A stretch of DNA of 64,000 bases from an uncultured Bacteroidales bacterium (GTDB lineage: Bacteria; Bacteroidota; Bacteroidia; Bacteroidales; Paludibacteraceae). Under the pieces are notes generated by a model. It saw nothing but the letters and a program-made list of their open reading frames with translations. It searched no databases and was not told the DNA's origin. Location: positions 21,701 through 85,700 of the forward strand of contig CALUNA010000015.1 of assembly GCA_944321895.1 (NCBI GenBank). The letters are read 5' to 3'. Numbering within the stretch: position 1 is the stretch's first letter; each line of letters opens with the position of its first letter. Both the position numbers and the translations under genes were made by a program. Of this stretch, positions 1 through 9,041 are shown piece by piece.

Positions 1-2
1 TA

Positions 3-842
3 TCCTCATTGTCAAAAATTTTGCGGCTGAAATTGGGAAAGGGTTACAGTCATCCTAACCTTAATAACATGCGTAAATTCTATCTTTTATATCCGATTTT
101 TCAGACAGTGTCTGAAAAATTGAGTTGGTCACATATTTGCGAGCTCATTACGATAGATAATGATTTGGAAAGGAGTTTTTATGAAAAAGAATGTATAGCT
201 GCAAATTGGAATGTCCGTTCTCTTCGTCGTCAGATGGATAGTGCTTTGTTCTTGCGCGTGGCGGCAAGTAAAGATAAAGAGGCGATACTCCAACTTGCAC
301 AAAAGGGAGCGGTTGTTCAGCAACCGGAGGATGTTGTGAAAGAAACCTATACGCTTGAATTTCTTGGTTTGCCGGAGCAGAATCAATATAGTGAACATGA
401 TTTGGAGCAGAAACTCATTGATAATTTACAGATTTTTTTGTTGGAGTTAGGTAAAGGATTTACATACGTAGGAAGGCAATATCCGCTAACAATCGGCAAT
501 CGGCATTATCATATTGATTTGGTTTTTTATCATAGGATTTTGAAGTGTTTTGTCCTTATTGATTTGAAGAAAAATGCTGTCAAACATCAAGACATCGGTC
601 AAATGAATATGTATATGGGTTATTTTGCCAAAGAAGAAAATGCTGTGGATGACAATCCGCCGATCGGTATTATTTTAAGTCGTATAAAAGATGATTTGTT
701 GGTTGAATATGCTACGTATGGGATAGATACTCAGTTATTCGTGTCAAAATATGAACTTTATCTTCCTAATAAAGAGGAATTGAGGCGCTTGGTAGATGGT
801 ATCATGACCGACAATGCGGTTTGTGGCAATGATAATATATGA
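3..842 (+). CDS. YhcG/DUF1016-type PDDEXK nuclease, C-terminal part
   Basis: The open frame runs in from the left edge, so the start lies outside the window; a TTG at 9 is probably internal. The translation matches the YhcG/DUF1016 family. It opens in the N-terminal helical region (around MRKFYLLYP and the WNVRSLRRQ segment) and ends with the PD-(D/E)xK nuclease fold. In that fold YHIDLVFYH supplies the first acid, VLIDLKK supplies the D-x-K (the family more often has ExK), and GQMNMY supplies the following Gln. About 280 residues are present of the roughly 340-380 usual for the family. Members are putative nucleases often found in defence or mobile settings; the substrate is unknown. It is followed 41 bp later by ogt on the same strand. 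The family call is confident; the role is not. Confidence 0.85.
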   Translation, partial: SSLSKILRLKLGKGYSHPNLNNMRKFYLLYPIFQTVSEKLSWSHICELITIDNDLERSFYEKECIAANWNVRSLRRQMDSALFLRVAASKDKEAILQLAQKGAVVQQPEDVVKETYTLEFLGLPEQNQYSEHDLEQKLIDNLQIFLLELGKGFTYVGRQYPLTIGNRHYHIDLVFYHRILKCFVLIDLKKNAVKHQDIGQMNMYMGYFAKEENAVDDNPPIGIILSRIKDDLLVEYATYGIDTQLFVSKYELYLPNKEELRRLVDGIMTDNAVCGNDNI

Positions 843-883
843 AACATGGCTGGGGGGCATGGTGTGTAATGTAAAGTTTTTGT

Positions 884-1423
884 ATGTTCTTGGATATGGA
901 AATTGCTAATCGTATGGCCGGTTTGTCTTATTGCGTCCATTTTATTGATACGCCAGTTGGTTTGATGTGCGCAGGTGTTTCTGATGCGGGTTTGCATTTC
1001 CTGCATTTTGCCGGTGTGTCAGATGGTTTGCCGGCATATCCGGCTGTCATGTCTGCCGGTGCGGCTATGTGTCTGGAGGAAGTCCGTCGGCAGCTGGCTG
1101 CTTATTTTGCCGGCCGCCTGCGCCGGTTCGATTTGCCCTTGGTGTGGCATGGAACGGCATTCCAGCAAGCTGTGTGGCGCAGTCTGTTGGATGTGCCCTA
1201 TGGACGGACACGTTCTTATGCTGAACAGGCGGCTTTGCTTGGTTGTCCAAAGGCGGTGCGTGCCGTGGCCAATGCCAACCGCCTGAATCCGTGGGCGATT
1301 ATTGTGCCGTGCCATCGCATTATCGGCTCGGACGGCTCCCTGACGGGCTATGCGGGCGGATTGGAGCGCAAGCGTTTCCTGCTCGATTTGGAACGGAAAC
1401 AGGCGGGAAATAGCAGCATGTAA
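884..1423 (+). CDS. ogt: Methylated-DNA--protein-cysteine methyltransferase
   Basis: O6-alkylguanine-DNA alkyltransferase of about 179 residues. It irreversibly transfers the alkyl group from O6-alkylguanine in DNA to its own cysteine. The active-site motif PCHRI is clear, with Cys143. Upstream lies the HTH region (FQQAVWRSLLDVPYGRTRSY) that flips out the damaged base, and the RAVANANRLNP segment precedes the active site. The N-terminal ribonuclease-H-like domain is short, as in Ogt-type enzymes without an Ada domain. ATG codons at 884, 896 and 914 are all possible starts, and no ribosome site decides between them. It stands alone between the nuclease gene and a convergent M23 peptidase gene. 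Confidence 0.93.
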   Translation: MFLDMEIANRMAGLSYCVHFIDTPVGLMCAGVSDAGLHFLHFAGVSDGLPAYPAVMSAGAAMCLEEVRRQLAAYFAGRLRRFDLPLVWHGTAFQQAVWRSLLDVPYGRTRSYAEQAALLGCPKAVRAVANANRLNPWAIIVPCHRIIGSDGSLTGYAGGLERKRFLLDLERKQAGNSSM

Positions 1424-1497
1424 TTGGGCTCAAGTCTTTGGGACATTTCCTTGCATGTTTGCGCCGTTTTACATTTTCTTCCGTTTCCCGTCACGTC

Positions 1498-1519
1498 ATG
1501 CCGGCCTCAGAGCCGGCAT
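1498..1519. repeat. REP-like GC-rich palindrome
   Basis: A perfect inverted repeat has 8-bp arms ATGCCGGC and GCCGGCAT around the loop CTCAGA. It lies between the convergent ogt and M23 genes, preceded by CGT and followed by CTTGCGGGG. There is no T-run, so it is not an ordinary terminator. The layout resembles the short GTCATGCCGG...CCGGCATC intergenic repeats known from other bacteria. No second copy was seen in this window. Confidence 0.5.
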
Positions 1520-1572
1520 CTTGCGGGGTGTCGCGGGGTAGTTTGTTTGTGCGTACGTACGATAATCCGCGT

Positions 1573-2541
1573 TTAGTCGAACATTTGCCCCGTATTTTCA
1601 GACAATTGCACCATGCGGTCGTATTCTTCCGGCGACAGATCCTTGAAGTAATAGTTTTGCGGATTCATTACCTTGCCGCGGAAATGCACTTCATAGTGCA
1701 GGTGCGGTCCGGTTGACTTGCCGGTGTTGCCCACCAGGGCAATGACATCGCGCCGTTTCACTTTCTGGCCGGCTCTTACAAACGATTTGTGCAAATGGCC
1801 GTACAGCGTTTCATAGCCGAATCCGTGGTCCAGAATAACGCAGTTTCCATAGCCTGATTTCCAGCCGGAGAATTTGACCGTAGCATCGCCGGTGGCATAT
1901 ACATCCGTGCCGATGGGTGCGGAAAAATCCATGCCTTCATGGAAGCGACGCGTGTGGTAAATCGGGTCTATGCGCCAGCCGTAGCCGGAAGCAGTGCGTT
2001 TCAGGTCTTTGTTCAGCACCGGCTGAATGGCAGGAATATGTTCCAGACGGGCTTCGTTCTCCTTGGCCAGCTGCACGATTTCATCGTACGATTTGGATTG
2101 CACGTACATTTGTTTTTTCAGCACGTCGGCTTTATATGTTATGTCGGCCACCAGCTGCGAGTTGGTCATTTCGGCCAGCTGGTCGTAATAGGCACTTTTG
2201 TTCACCTGTCCCAGGCGCGTGGCCAGTGGAATCGGCTCGGCCTGATAAATGACCCTGTACAGGTTGTCATCGCGTTGTTGCATGTCAGCCAGCACAAGCG
2301 ATAGCTCGTCCAGTTGTTTGTCGAGCAGGTTGTATTGGGCAAGGATTTTTTTGTTTTCCTGGATGAGCTGCCGTTCGCGTGGCGATGGGAAAAAAGTTAC
2401 CATGATGAAAAAAATGACGATGCCGCTAAACAGGCTTGACAGAAAATACAAAAGGCTGCGTTTGATTTTATAGCCTATGGTATGTTCTATCTGCTCGTAA
2501 CTGAGCGTATGCGGGTTGAACTGGAATTTTTTCTTGCTCAT
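1573..2541 (-). CDS. M23 family metallopeptidase, membrane anchored
   Basis: A 322-residue protein with one N-terminal membrane helix at about residues 29-50 (FLSSLFSGIVIFFIMVTFF), a coiled-coil-like stretch (about 55-110 and 150-170) and a C-terminal LytM/M23 domain. The zinc ligands are visible in HEGMDF (HxxxD) and in HLHYE (the HxH motif); GYGWRIDP and GHLHKSF are also family features. Such proteins cut peptidoglycan cross-links or act as activators of other hydrolases, with the catalytic domain in the periplasm. With both ligand motifs intact, catalysis is plausible. It is divergent from alaS, and a -7 motif sits just upstream. Confidence 0.93.
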   Translation of the reverse strand: MSKKKFQFNPHTLSYEQIEHTIGYKIKRSLLYFLSSLFSGIVIFFIMVTFFPSPRERQLIQENKKILAQYNLLDKQLDELSLVLADMQQRDDNLYRVIYQAEPIPLATRLGQVNKSAYYDQLAEMTNSQLVADITYKADVLKKQMYVQSKSYDEIVQLAKENEARLEHIPAIQPVLNKDLKRTASGYGWRIDPIYHTRRFHEGMDFSAPIGTDVYATGDATVKFSGWKSGYGNCVILDHGFGYETLYGHLHKSFVRAGQKVKRRDVIALVGNTGKSTGPHLHYEVHFRGKVMNPQNYYFKDLSPEEYDRMVQLSENTGQMFD

Positions 2542-2590
2542 GCGGATATATTCTCTATGTTATGGCTGCTGCTTTTCTGAAAACAATGTG

Positions 2591-2598
2591 CAAAAATA
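2591..2598 (-). promoter_or_regulatory. -7 box for the M23 gene
   Basis: CAAAAATA on the plus strand reads TATTTTTG on the minus strand, matching TAnnTTTG, 50 bp before the M23 start. No clear -33 box at 19-20 bp. Confidence 0.5.
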
Positions 2599-2663
2599 CG
2601 CTTTTTAGTTCAAAACTCCATCTTTTTTTATAATATCCCCCATGATAAGTGAGAATTTTAAGT

Positions 2664-2671
2664 TACCTTTG
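2664..2671 (+). promoter_or_regulatory. -7 box for alaS
   Basis: TACCTTTG matches TAnnTTTG. It falls inside an upstream in-frame extension of alaS and so rules out a start upstream of it; the ATG at 2742 is chosen. Confidence 0.7.
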
Positions 2672-2741
2672 CACGCTGAATTTTTTCGCTGTCACGGACA
2701 GCGTTTTTCATGTGTTTTTGAAAATTGATTTGAAACTTGAA

Positions 2742-5351
2742 ATGAATATGACTTCGCAGGAAATTCGTCAATCCTTTTTGGATTTTTTCGCTTCCAAAGG
2801 CCATAAGATAGTGCCTTCCGCTCCCATGGTAATCAAAGATGATCCGACGCTCATGTTTACCAACGCGGGCATGAACCAGTTTAAAAATATCATCTTGGGT
2901 AACGACCCGATTACGTTTTCGCGGGCGGCCGATTCACAGAAATGCCTGCGCGTGAGCGGCAAGCACAACGATTTGGAAGAGGTCGGGCATGACACCTACC
3001 ACCACACCATGTTCGAGATGCTCGGCAACTGGTCGTTCGGCGACTATTTCAAGAAAGAAGCCATCGCATTTGCGTGGGAATACCTGACTGAGGTGTTGAA
3101 GCTGGACAAAGACCGCCTGTACGTGACTGTTTTTGAAGGCTCGCCGGCCGAAGGCCTGGAACGTGACAGCGAGGCGGCCGGTTTCTGGGCGGAACATATC
3201 GCACCGGAACGCATTATCAACGGCGACAAACACGACAATTTCTGGGAAATGGGCGACACGGGACCGTGCGGCCCTTGTTCCGAAATACATATCGATTTGC
3301 GTAGCGACGAAGAACGCAACCGTATCAGCGGGAAAGATTTGGTGAACCACGACCACCCGCAGGTGATTGAAATCTGGAACCTGGTGTTCATGCAGTACAA
3401 CCGCAAGGCCGATGGCTCCCTCGAACCGCTTCCAAACAAGGTTATCGATACGGGAATGGGCTTTGAACGCCTCTGCGTGGCCATGCAGGGCAAACAGAGC
3501 AACTACGACACGGATGTTTTCCAGCCCATGTTGCGCCGCATAGGCGAAATTTGCGGTTGCACCTACGGCGAGAAGAAAGAAACCGATGTGGCCATGCGTG
3601 TGGTTGCCGACCATATACGCACCATTGCGTTTGCCATAACTGACGGCCAGTTGCCCGGAAACGCCAAGGCCGGTTACGTTATCCGACGTATCTTGCGGCG
3701 TGCCGTCCGTTACGGTTACACCTTCCTCGGACAGCGCTCGGCCTTCATGTACAAGCTGATTCCGCAATTGGTTGCCGACATGGGTACGGCCTATCCGGAA
3801 CTGAAAACACAGCAAAGCCTGATTGAAAAAGTTATCAAGGAAGAGGAAGATGCTTTCCTGCGAACGTTGGAAACGGGCATACGCTTGCTCGACAAGGTGA
3901 TGGACGACACGAAAAAAGCCGGCAAGACGGAAATTTCCGGCAAGGATGCCTTCACGCTGTACGACACTTTCGGATTCCCGCTCGATTTGACCGAGCTTAT
4001 TTTGCGCGAGAACGGTTTTACGGCCAATGCCGCCGAGTTCGATGTGGAAATGCAGAAGCAGAAGGAGCGCGCCCGCAATGCCGCTGCCGTTGAAACCGGC
4101 GACTGGGTTACGCTGAAAGAGGGTGAATGCGAATTTGTCGGATACGACAGCACCGAATGCGATACGGAAATCCTGCGTTACCGGAAAGTGAAGCAGAAAA
4201 ACCGCGAATTCTATCAGATTGTCCTGTCACGCACGCCGTTTTATGCCGAAATGGGCGGACAAGTCGGCGACAGCGGCTGGCTGGGCAATGTGGAAGTGCT
4301 GGACACCAAGCGCGAAAACAACCTTGCCGTGCATATCTGCAACGAGTTGCCGGTCGGTGCGGAAGGCGTCCTGAAAGCCAGAATCAATGTGGAAAAACGC
4401 CAGGCCACGGCCTGCAACCACTCTGCAACGCACCTGCTCCACGAAGCCTTGCGCGAGGTCCTGGGCACGCATGTGGAGCAGAAAGGCTCGTTTGTGTCGC
4501 CGGATGCGCTGCGCTTCGACTTCAGCCACTTCCAGAAAGTAACCGATGAGGAAATACGCAAGGTGGAGAAAATAGCCAACCGGAAAATCCGCGCCAACTA
4601 TGCGCTTGACGAGCACCGCAATGTGCCGATAGCCGAGGCGAAGACCATGGGTGCGATGGCGCTGTTCGGCGAAAAATACGGCGACCGCGTGCGTGTGATA
4701 CGTTTTGGCAGTTCGGTGGAACTGTGCGGCGGAACGCACGTAAAGGCAACCGGCGAGATAGGATTGGTGCGTATCGTGAACGAAAGTTCCGTGGCGGCCG
4801 GCATACGCCGTATCGAGGCGGTAACGGCCGAAGCAGCCGAAAATATGCTCTATTTGCAGCAGGATATGCTGAACGAGGCGCGCGGCATTTTCAATAATTG
4901 CCCGAACCTGGCGACAGCCATCAAAAAGGCTCTGGACGAAAACAGCGAGCTGAAAAAGCAGGTGGAAGATTTCATGCACGAGAAAGCGCAGGTGTTGCGC
5001 GATCAACTGCTGGAACGTGCCCGCATGGTGGGCGATGTCAAGGTGGTGCAGTTCCACGGCGAACTGCTGCCCGAAATGATACGTTCCATGGTGCCATACT
5101 TCCGCGGCAAATTCGCGGATGTCAAGTTCATGTTCGTGGCCGGAACCATCCATCAGGGAAAGCCGACGCTGACCGTATTCCTGAGCCAGCCCATGGTGGA
5201 CGAGGGCTACAACGCAAGCCAGATTGTCCGCGAAGCGGCCAAGGCCATACAGGGCGGTGGCGGTGGACAGCCGTTCATGGCCACGGCCGGAGGCAAAAAC
5301 GTCGATGGACTGGAAGAAGCCATAGAAAAGGTTATTGCGGCCATACATTGA
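2742..5351 (+). CDS. alaS: Alanyl-tRNA synthetase
   Basis: Class II synthetase of 869 residues that charges tRNA-Ala. The N-terminal catalytic domain begins [18 protein letters not shown] and contains the [10 protein letters not shown] and [10 protein letters not shown] segments. The editing domain carries the HxxxH zinc motif ([11 protein letters not shown]) and the CGGTHV cysteine/histidine pair used to clear mischarged Ser and Gly. The C-terminal DHHA1 domain ends with the glycine-rich [15 protein letters not shown]. Length is normal. An ATG at 2748 is an alternative start, and the frame is open further upstream but crosses the promoter. A strong terminator follows. Confidence 0.98.
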   Translation: MNMTSQEIRQSFLDFFASKGHKIVPSAPMVIKDDPTLMFTNAGMNQFKNIILGNDPITFSRAADSQKCLRVSGKHNDLEEVGHDTYHHTMFEMLGNWSFGDYFKKEAIAFAWEYLTEVLKLDKDRLYVTVFEGSPAEGLERDSEAAGFWAEHIAPERIINGDKHDNFWEMGDTGPCGPCSEIHIDLRSDEERNRISGKDLVNHDHPQVIEIWNLVFMQYNRKADGSLEPLPNKVIDTGMGFERLCVAMQGKQSNYDTDVFQPMLRRIGEICGCTYGEKKETDVAMRVVADHIRTIAFAITDGQLPGNAKAGYVIRRILRRAVRYGYTFLGQRSAFMYKLIPQLVADMGTAYPELKTQQSLIEKVIKEEEDAFLRTLETGIRLLDKVMDDTKKAGKTEISGKDAFTLYDTFGFPLDLTELILRENGFTANAAEFDVEMQKQKERARNAAAVETGDWVTLKEGECEFVGYDSTECDTEILRYRKVKQKNREFYQIVLSRTPFYAEMGGQVGDSGWLGNVEVLDTKRENNLAVHICNELPVGAEGVLKARINVEKRQATACNHSATHLLHEALREVLGTHVEQKGSFVSPDALRFDFSHFQKVTDEEIRKVEKIANRKIRANYALDEHRNVPIAEAKTMGAMALFGEKYGDRVRVIRFGSSVELCGGTHVKATGEIGLVRIVNESSVAAGIRRIEAVTAEAAENMLYLQQDMLNEARGIFNNCPNLATAIKKALDENSELKKQVEDFMHEKAQVLRDQLLERARMVGDVKVVQFHGELLPEMIRSMVPYFRGKFADVKFMFVAGTIHQGKPTLTVFLSQPMVDEGYNASQIVREAAKAIQGGGGGQPFMATAGGKNVDGLEEAIEKVIAAIH

Positions 5352-5369
5352 TGAAACGCTCAAGAACAG

Positions 5370-5407
5370 AAAGCCGGCTACCTGTGAAAAGGCGGCCGGC
5401 TTTTTTC
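5370..5407 (+). terminator. Rho-independent terminator of alaS
   Basis: AAAGCCGGC (5370-5378) pairs with GCCGGCTTT (5395-5403), followed by a T-run. Confidence 0.85.
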
Positions 5408-5464
5408 GTGGGTTTTATTGTTTCTATAATAACAAGTATTTTGGTGAGTTAGGCGATGTCATAT

Positions 5465-5590
5465 AAAAAGAGGGATATTCTTAAAATATCCCTCACTATA
5501 ATCAAACTTTAAATCTTTCTTTTAAACCTATCTTCTTTTTTTTCGTTATCAAAACTATTTTCTATTCAAACGATATTATCATCTAATTTT
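5465..5590 (-). ncRNA. Candidate small RNA of about 125 nt
   Basis: A minus-strand unit starts from a full promoter (TTG-N20-TACTTTTG at 5595-5625) and ends at a hairpin with 10-bp arms (5470-5479 with 5485-5494, loop CTTAA) followed on the minus strand by TTTTT. Inside, the only ATG frame (from about 5577) encodes six residues, so no protein is apparent. The unit is AT-rich and lies just downstream of the DUF3825 stop codon. It may instead only be the 3' tail of the DUF3825 message with an accidental promoter. No known RNA family was recognised. Confidence 0.4.
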
Positions 5591-5594
5591 TTCG

Positions 5595-5625
5595 CAAAAG
5601 TAATTCAACTTTTTTACGCATGCAA
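5595..5625 (-). promoter_or_regulatory. Promoter facing the candidate small RNA
   Basis: On the minus strand TACTTTTG (5595-5602) has TTG (5623-5625) exactly 20 bp upstream, the standard Bacteroidetes spacing. It begins next to the DUF3825 stop. Confidence 0.5.
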
Positions 5626-5631
5626 TTTTTT

Positions 5632-6375
5632 TTATACTTTTAACCATTCATCGTCTGGTTTTGCTATTAATCTTGCATTATTTATAGCCATATCTAATGT
5701 TAGGCATGTTGATGCTCTGTATACTCCATTTTCTTTTTCTATGACAAGAGCTAAATCAGCCGTGGCTTTAGATGTTAAACATAACGGCAATAGTAATTGT
5801 AATCGTCCGTCATAATATTGTGGAACCGCTGTTTTGTAATTTCGCCTAATTCTCCTTATGGCATCATTAATCGTACCTTGTAGCAATACGCCTAATTGAT
5901 ATTTGTCCATAGACTGTAATGCAGTAGGAAATCTTGTTATATTATCGTCTATAATGTGATTGACATTAGGGCGTAATTCCAATTTTGTGTCATATATTAG
6001 ATCTGCTGAGTTTTCAAAATAATTTGCGTTGTCTGGTAAACTAGTGAATTTCATTAGATCTCTATCACTTGCTTTTCTCCAACCTAAGAAAAACCATTGG
6101 ATAGAACCTGGTCTTCTGTTTTTTTGGCACAAAGCGAATATTTCTTCTTGGTAATCTGTAACTAATCCTGTATTAAAAACAGAGTAACCATTTTGTTCTA
6201 ACACTTTGTTCTCTTCATGGACTTTTATGAAAGTATGTTTAATGTAATTTTCCAAGATAGGATTTTTGCCTATAGGATTTTTCTTATAATCCCAATCTTC
6301 TTTCATTGCCATAGATTTTAATTCTTCTATGGAACCATGAAAGTCTGTAAACCATGCGTATTCAAAAAGTTTCAT
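5632..6375 (-). CDS. DUF3825 domain protein
   Basis: A 247-residue protein that I recognise as DUF3825-like from its opening (KLFEYAWFTDF), the ILENYIKHTF segment, the YKTAVPQYYDGRLQLLLPL block and the ending CLTLDMAINNARLIAKP. No catalytic motif is evident, and there is no signal peptide or membrane helix. The function of the family is unknown. The gene and its flanks are much richer in A and T than alaS and purT on either side, which suggests insertion between two core genes. It is transcribed against both neighbours. A TATATTTG box lies about 17 bp before the ATG. Confidence 0.75.
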   Translation of the reverse strand: MKLFEYAWFTDFHGSIEELKSMAMKEDWDYKKNPIGKNPILENYIKHTFIKVHEENKVLEQNGYSVFNTGLVTDYQEEIFALCQKNRRPGSIQWFFLGWRKASDRDLMKFTSLPDNANYFENSADLIYDTKLELRPNVNHIIDDNITRFPTALQSMDKYQLGVLLQGTINDAIRRIRRNYKTAVPQYYDGRLQLLLPLCLTSKATADLALVIEKENGVYRASTCLTLDMAINNARLIAKPDDEWLKV

Positions 6376-6391
6376 AACTCAAATTTTCCAA

Positions 6392-6399
6392 CAAATATA
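6392..6399 (-). promoter_or_regulatory. -7 box for the DUF3825 gene
   Basis: CAAATATA on the plus strand gives TATATTTG on the minus strand, just upstream of the ATG. No matching -33 box was seen. Confidence 0.4.
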
Positions 6400-6525
6400 G
6401 AGAATTGATTAGTACTATAGAATTTATTTAAAATATAATTGTTTGTATAAACATAAATAAAGTTTTTTTTGCAAGTATGATGTCTAATTATTTGTATTTA
6501 TATAAAAGTGGTTTTTGATGGGACA

Positions 6526-6556
6526 TTGGAATCTCGGGGGAAATATCGTATCTTTG
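6526..6556 (+). promoter_or_regulatory. Promoter of purT-gldB
   Basis: TTG (6526-6528), a 20-bp spacer and TATCTTTG (6549-6556), a full Bacteroidetes promoter 38 bp before the purT ATG. Confidence 0.75.
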
Positions 6557-6593
6557 TGCCGCTATATTTTCAATTTCATTCATCTAAAATTTT

Positions 6594-7784
6594 ATGGTAA
6601 AGATAGGTTCGGTTATGACATCCGTCGGCAAGAAGGCCTTGTTGTGCGGAAGCGGCGAGTTGGGAAAGGAAGTCGCCCTGGAGTTGCAGCGTTATGGTGT
6701 GGAAGTGGTTGCGTTGGACAAGTACCCCAATGCGCCGGCCATGCAGGTTGCTCATCGCAGCTATGTGCTGTCCATGCTTGACGGCAAGCGTCTGCGCGAA
6801 ATCATAGAACAGGAAAAGCCCGATCATATTATTCCGGAGGTGGAAGCCATTGCCACCGATACGCTGGTTGAACTGGAAAAGGAAGGCTACCACGTTACGC
6901 CGACCGCGCGTGCGGCTTATCTGACCATGAACCGCGAAGGCATACGCCGCCTGGCGGCCGAGACCCTGGGCTTGCGCACATCGCCCTACCGCTTTGCTTC
7001 CAACGAGGAGGAATTCCGGCAGGCCGTTGCCGAGATAGGTATGCCCTGCGTGGTCAAACCCATCATGAGCTCGTCCGGGCACGGACAGAGCGTCATTCGT
7101 TCGGCTGCCGATGTGCAACATGCGTGGCAGTATGCGCAGGAGGGCGGACGCGCCGGTGCGGGACGTGTCATTGTGGAGGGCTTCGTGAAGTTCGACTACG
7201 AAATAACGCTGCTGACCGTACGTCATTCCGGCGGTACAACCTTCCTGGCACCGATAGGACATATCCAGGTCGATGGCGACTACCGCGAGTCGTGGCAGCC
7301 GCAGGCCATGAGCGAGAAAGCCTTGCATTCCGCGCAGGACATGGCGCGCAAGATTACCGACGCCCTCGGCGGATACGGTATCTTCGGCGTGGAGATGTTC
7401 GTGTGCGGCGATGAAGTGCTTTTCAGCGAGGTTTCACCGCGCCCGCACGACACCGGCATGGTAACCATGATTTCGCAGGACCTCAGCGAGTTTGCCCTGC
7501 ATGCCCGCGCGTTGCTCGGATTGCCGGTGCCTGCCGTGCGTCTGTACGCGCCTTCGGCATCGCGCGCCGTGGTGGTGGAAGGCGACAGCGACAAGGTCGT
7601 GTTCGGCAACCTGGACAAGGTGCTGGAAGAAGAAGGCGTGCAGATACGCATTTTCGGCAAGCCCGAAGTGGTCGGGCACCGGCGCATGGGCGTCATTCTG
7701 GCCACGGCCGACACGGTGGAGGAAGCGCGTGCAAAAGCTGACCGCGCATACAGGAAACTGACCGTGGAAGTGTTGCCGCGTTAA
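6594..7784 (+). CDS. purT: Formate-dependent GAR transformylase
   Basis: An ATP-grasp enzyme of 396 residues (family about 390). It makes formylglycinamide ribonucleotide from GAR, formate and ATP in purine synthesis without folate. The preATP-grasp domain carries [18 protein letters not shown] and the [14 protein letters not shown] segment. The ATP-grasp domain shows [14 protein letters not shown], the [16 protein letters not shown] block and the metal-binding FGVEMFV...[13 protein letters not shown] region. The start at 6594 fits the promoter spacing. It is followed 19 bp later by gldB in the same direction, probably one transcript. Confidence 0.97.
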   Translation: MVKIGSVMTSVGKKALLCGSGELGKEVALELQRYGVEVVALDKYPNAPAMQVAHRSYVLSMLDGKRLREIIEQEKPDHIIPEVEAIATDTLVELEKEGYHVTPTARAAYLTMNREGIRRLAAETLGLRTSPYRFASNEEEFRQAVAEIGMPCVVKPIMSSSGHGQSVIRSAADVQHAWQYAQEGGRAGAGRVIVEGFVKFDYEITLLTVRHSGGTTFLAPIGHIQVDGDYRESWQPQAMSEKALHSAQDMARKITDALGGYGIFGVEMFVCGDEVLFSEVSPRPHDTGMVTMISQDLSEFALHARALLGLPVPAVRLYAPSASRAVVVEGDSDKVVFGNLDKVLEEEGVQIRIFGKPEVVGHRRMGVILATADTVEEARAKADRAYRKLTVEVLPR

Positions 7785-7803
7785 TCAAAAACCCGTAAAA
7801 AGC

Positions 7804-8817
7804 ATGTTTATGAAATACAGCCATTTTTTTTGTGGGCTTTTCCTGCTCCTGTGCGCCGCATCGTGCGGTAACGGATCGCGCCGTTACTTTGAGCATGACC
7901 CGGAGCCGTTGCCGGTATCCATTGGGCGGTTCGACCGGCAGTTCCTGGCCGTGGATACGGCCGACATGCGTACATCCATCCGCGGGCTGTACCGCGATTT
8001 TCCGGGCTTCATGCCCTTCTTTGTGGAGGAAGTGTTGGGCGCGCCCACGTCCGACACGGTTTATCTGGAAGAATCGTTGCGCGGCTTCTTTGCCGATACG
8101 ATGTTTGCCGAGGTGAACCGCCGCGTGCTGGAAACCTTTGCCGACGTGTCGCCGCTGGAATGCAGCATCGGGGCGGCATTCGCGCGCCTGCGCACATTCT
8201 ATCCCGATACGGAAGTTCCTGACATTTATTTTTTCGTTTCCGGCTTCAACAACTCGTTCCTGATGCTGCCCGATGCGATGGCTGTCGGTGTCGATATGTA
8301 TCTGGGCAACGATTACCCGTACTATGAGCAGGTGGTTTACAACTACATGCGCTACACCATGCGCCCCGAATGTATTCCGGTCGATGTGGTGTCGGCCTAC
8401 ATGTTCCGCCGTTTCGGCTTCGACATGGAGCAGAACCGCCTGCTGGAAAACATGATTTACCGCGGCCGGTTGATGTACGTGGTATCCGTGCTGTTCCCCG
8501 ACGAGAAACCCTCGGAGGTGATGGGCTATACGCCCGAACAATGGCAGTGGTGCGTGGACAACGAGCGCGCCATCTGGGCTACGCTGCTCGATAACCGCGA
8601 TTTGTTCAAGTCCGACGGCATGACCATGACCAAGTACCTGAACGATGCCCCGTTCACGGCACCCATATCCCAGGAATCGCCGGGACGGCTCGGCACGTGG
8701 CTGGGCTGGCGCATAACGCAAAGCTATATGGAAAACAATCCGGATGTGAGTGTGCCGGAACTGCTGGCCGAGCGCAACGCGCAGAAACTGCTGGAACAAT
8801 CCAAATACAAACCTTGA
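7804..8817 (+). CDS. gldB: GldB-like lipoprotein
   Basis: A 337-residue lipoprotein. The signal peptide ends in the lipobox LCAASC (Cys at about residue 21), so it should be acylated and held in the envelope. The rest resembles the gliding-motility lipoprotein GldB: FDRQFLAVD near the start, a central FYPDTEVPDIYFFVSGFNN block, and the YLGNDYPYYEQ and SPGRLGTWLGW segments. GldB homologues are widespread in non-gliding Bacteroidales, where their job is not known, so the name indicates homology only. It follows purT by 19 bp and is closed by a strong hairpin terminator. A second ATG three codons in (7810) is an equally good start. Confidence 0.85.
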   Translation: MFMKYSHFFCGLFLLLCAASCGNGSRRYFEHDPEPLPVSIGRFDRQFLAVDTADMRTSIRGLYRDFPGFMPFFVEEVLGAPTSDTVYLEESLRGFFADTMFAEVNRRVLETFADVSPLECSIGAAFARLRTFYPDTEVPDIYFFVSGFNNSFLMLPDAMAVGVDMYLGNDYPYYEQVVYNYMRYTMRPECIPVDVVSAYMFRRFGFDMEQNRLLENMIYRGRLMYVVSVLFPDEKPSEVMGYTPEQWQWCVDNERAIWATLLDNRDLFKSDGMTMTKYLNDAPFTAPISQESPGRLGTWLGWRITQSYMENNPDVSVPELLAERNAQKLLEQSKYKP

Positions 8818-8827
8818 AAGAGCAGGG

Positions 8828-8856
8828 AAGGGGGACGTGGGCGTCCCCCTTTTTTG
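8828..8856 (+). terminator. Terminator of purT-gldB
   Basis: A 10-bp stem (AAGGGGGACG with CGTCCCCCTT, loop TGGG), then TTTTTT. The following 190 bp up to the TraB-like stop hold no gene. Confidence 0.9.
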
Positions 8857-9041
8857 TACCATGCCTATACTTCCCTGGAAAGGATCCACCGGTATCCGGC
8901 TGAAGTTGTTGTACACGTATTTTTGCTCCGTCGGTTAGTGGTTGGAGCCGTCAATCAGATTTTTTTTCTGTAGTTTTGTTACGTTATCCCGCACCAAGTG
9001 GAATATACAGACGAGTTGTACGCGCTCGTTTTCGCTGGCGC

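Noticed and set aside
4227..5363. Long open frame (378 codons) on the minus strand opposite alaS
   Set aside because: AlaRS is certain on the plus strand. The antisense translation is rich in His and Gln with no recognisable domain, as expected from GC-rich codon bias.
7693..8916. 407-codon minus-strand frame opposite gldB
   Set aside because: Composition is dominated by His, Arg and Gln without a domain, and it crosses the gldB terminator.
8918..8925. TATTTTTG box on the plus strand after gldB
   Set aside because: No -33 box at 19-20 bp, and it faces the 3' end of an opposite-strand gene.
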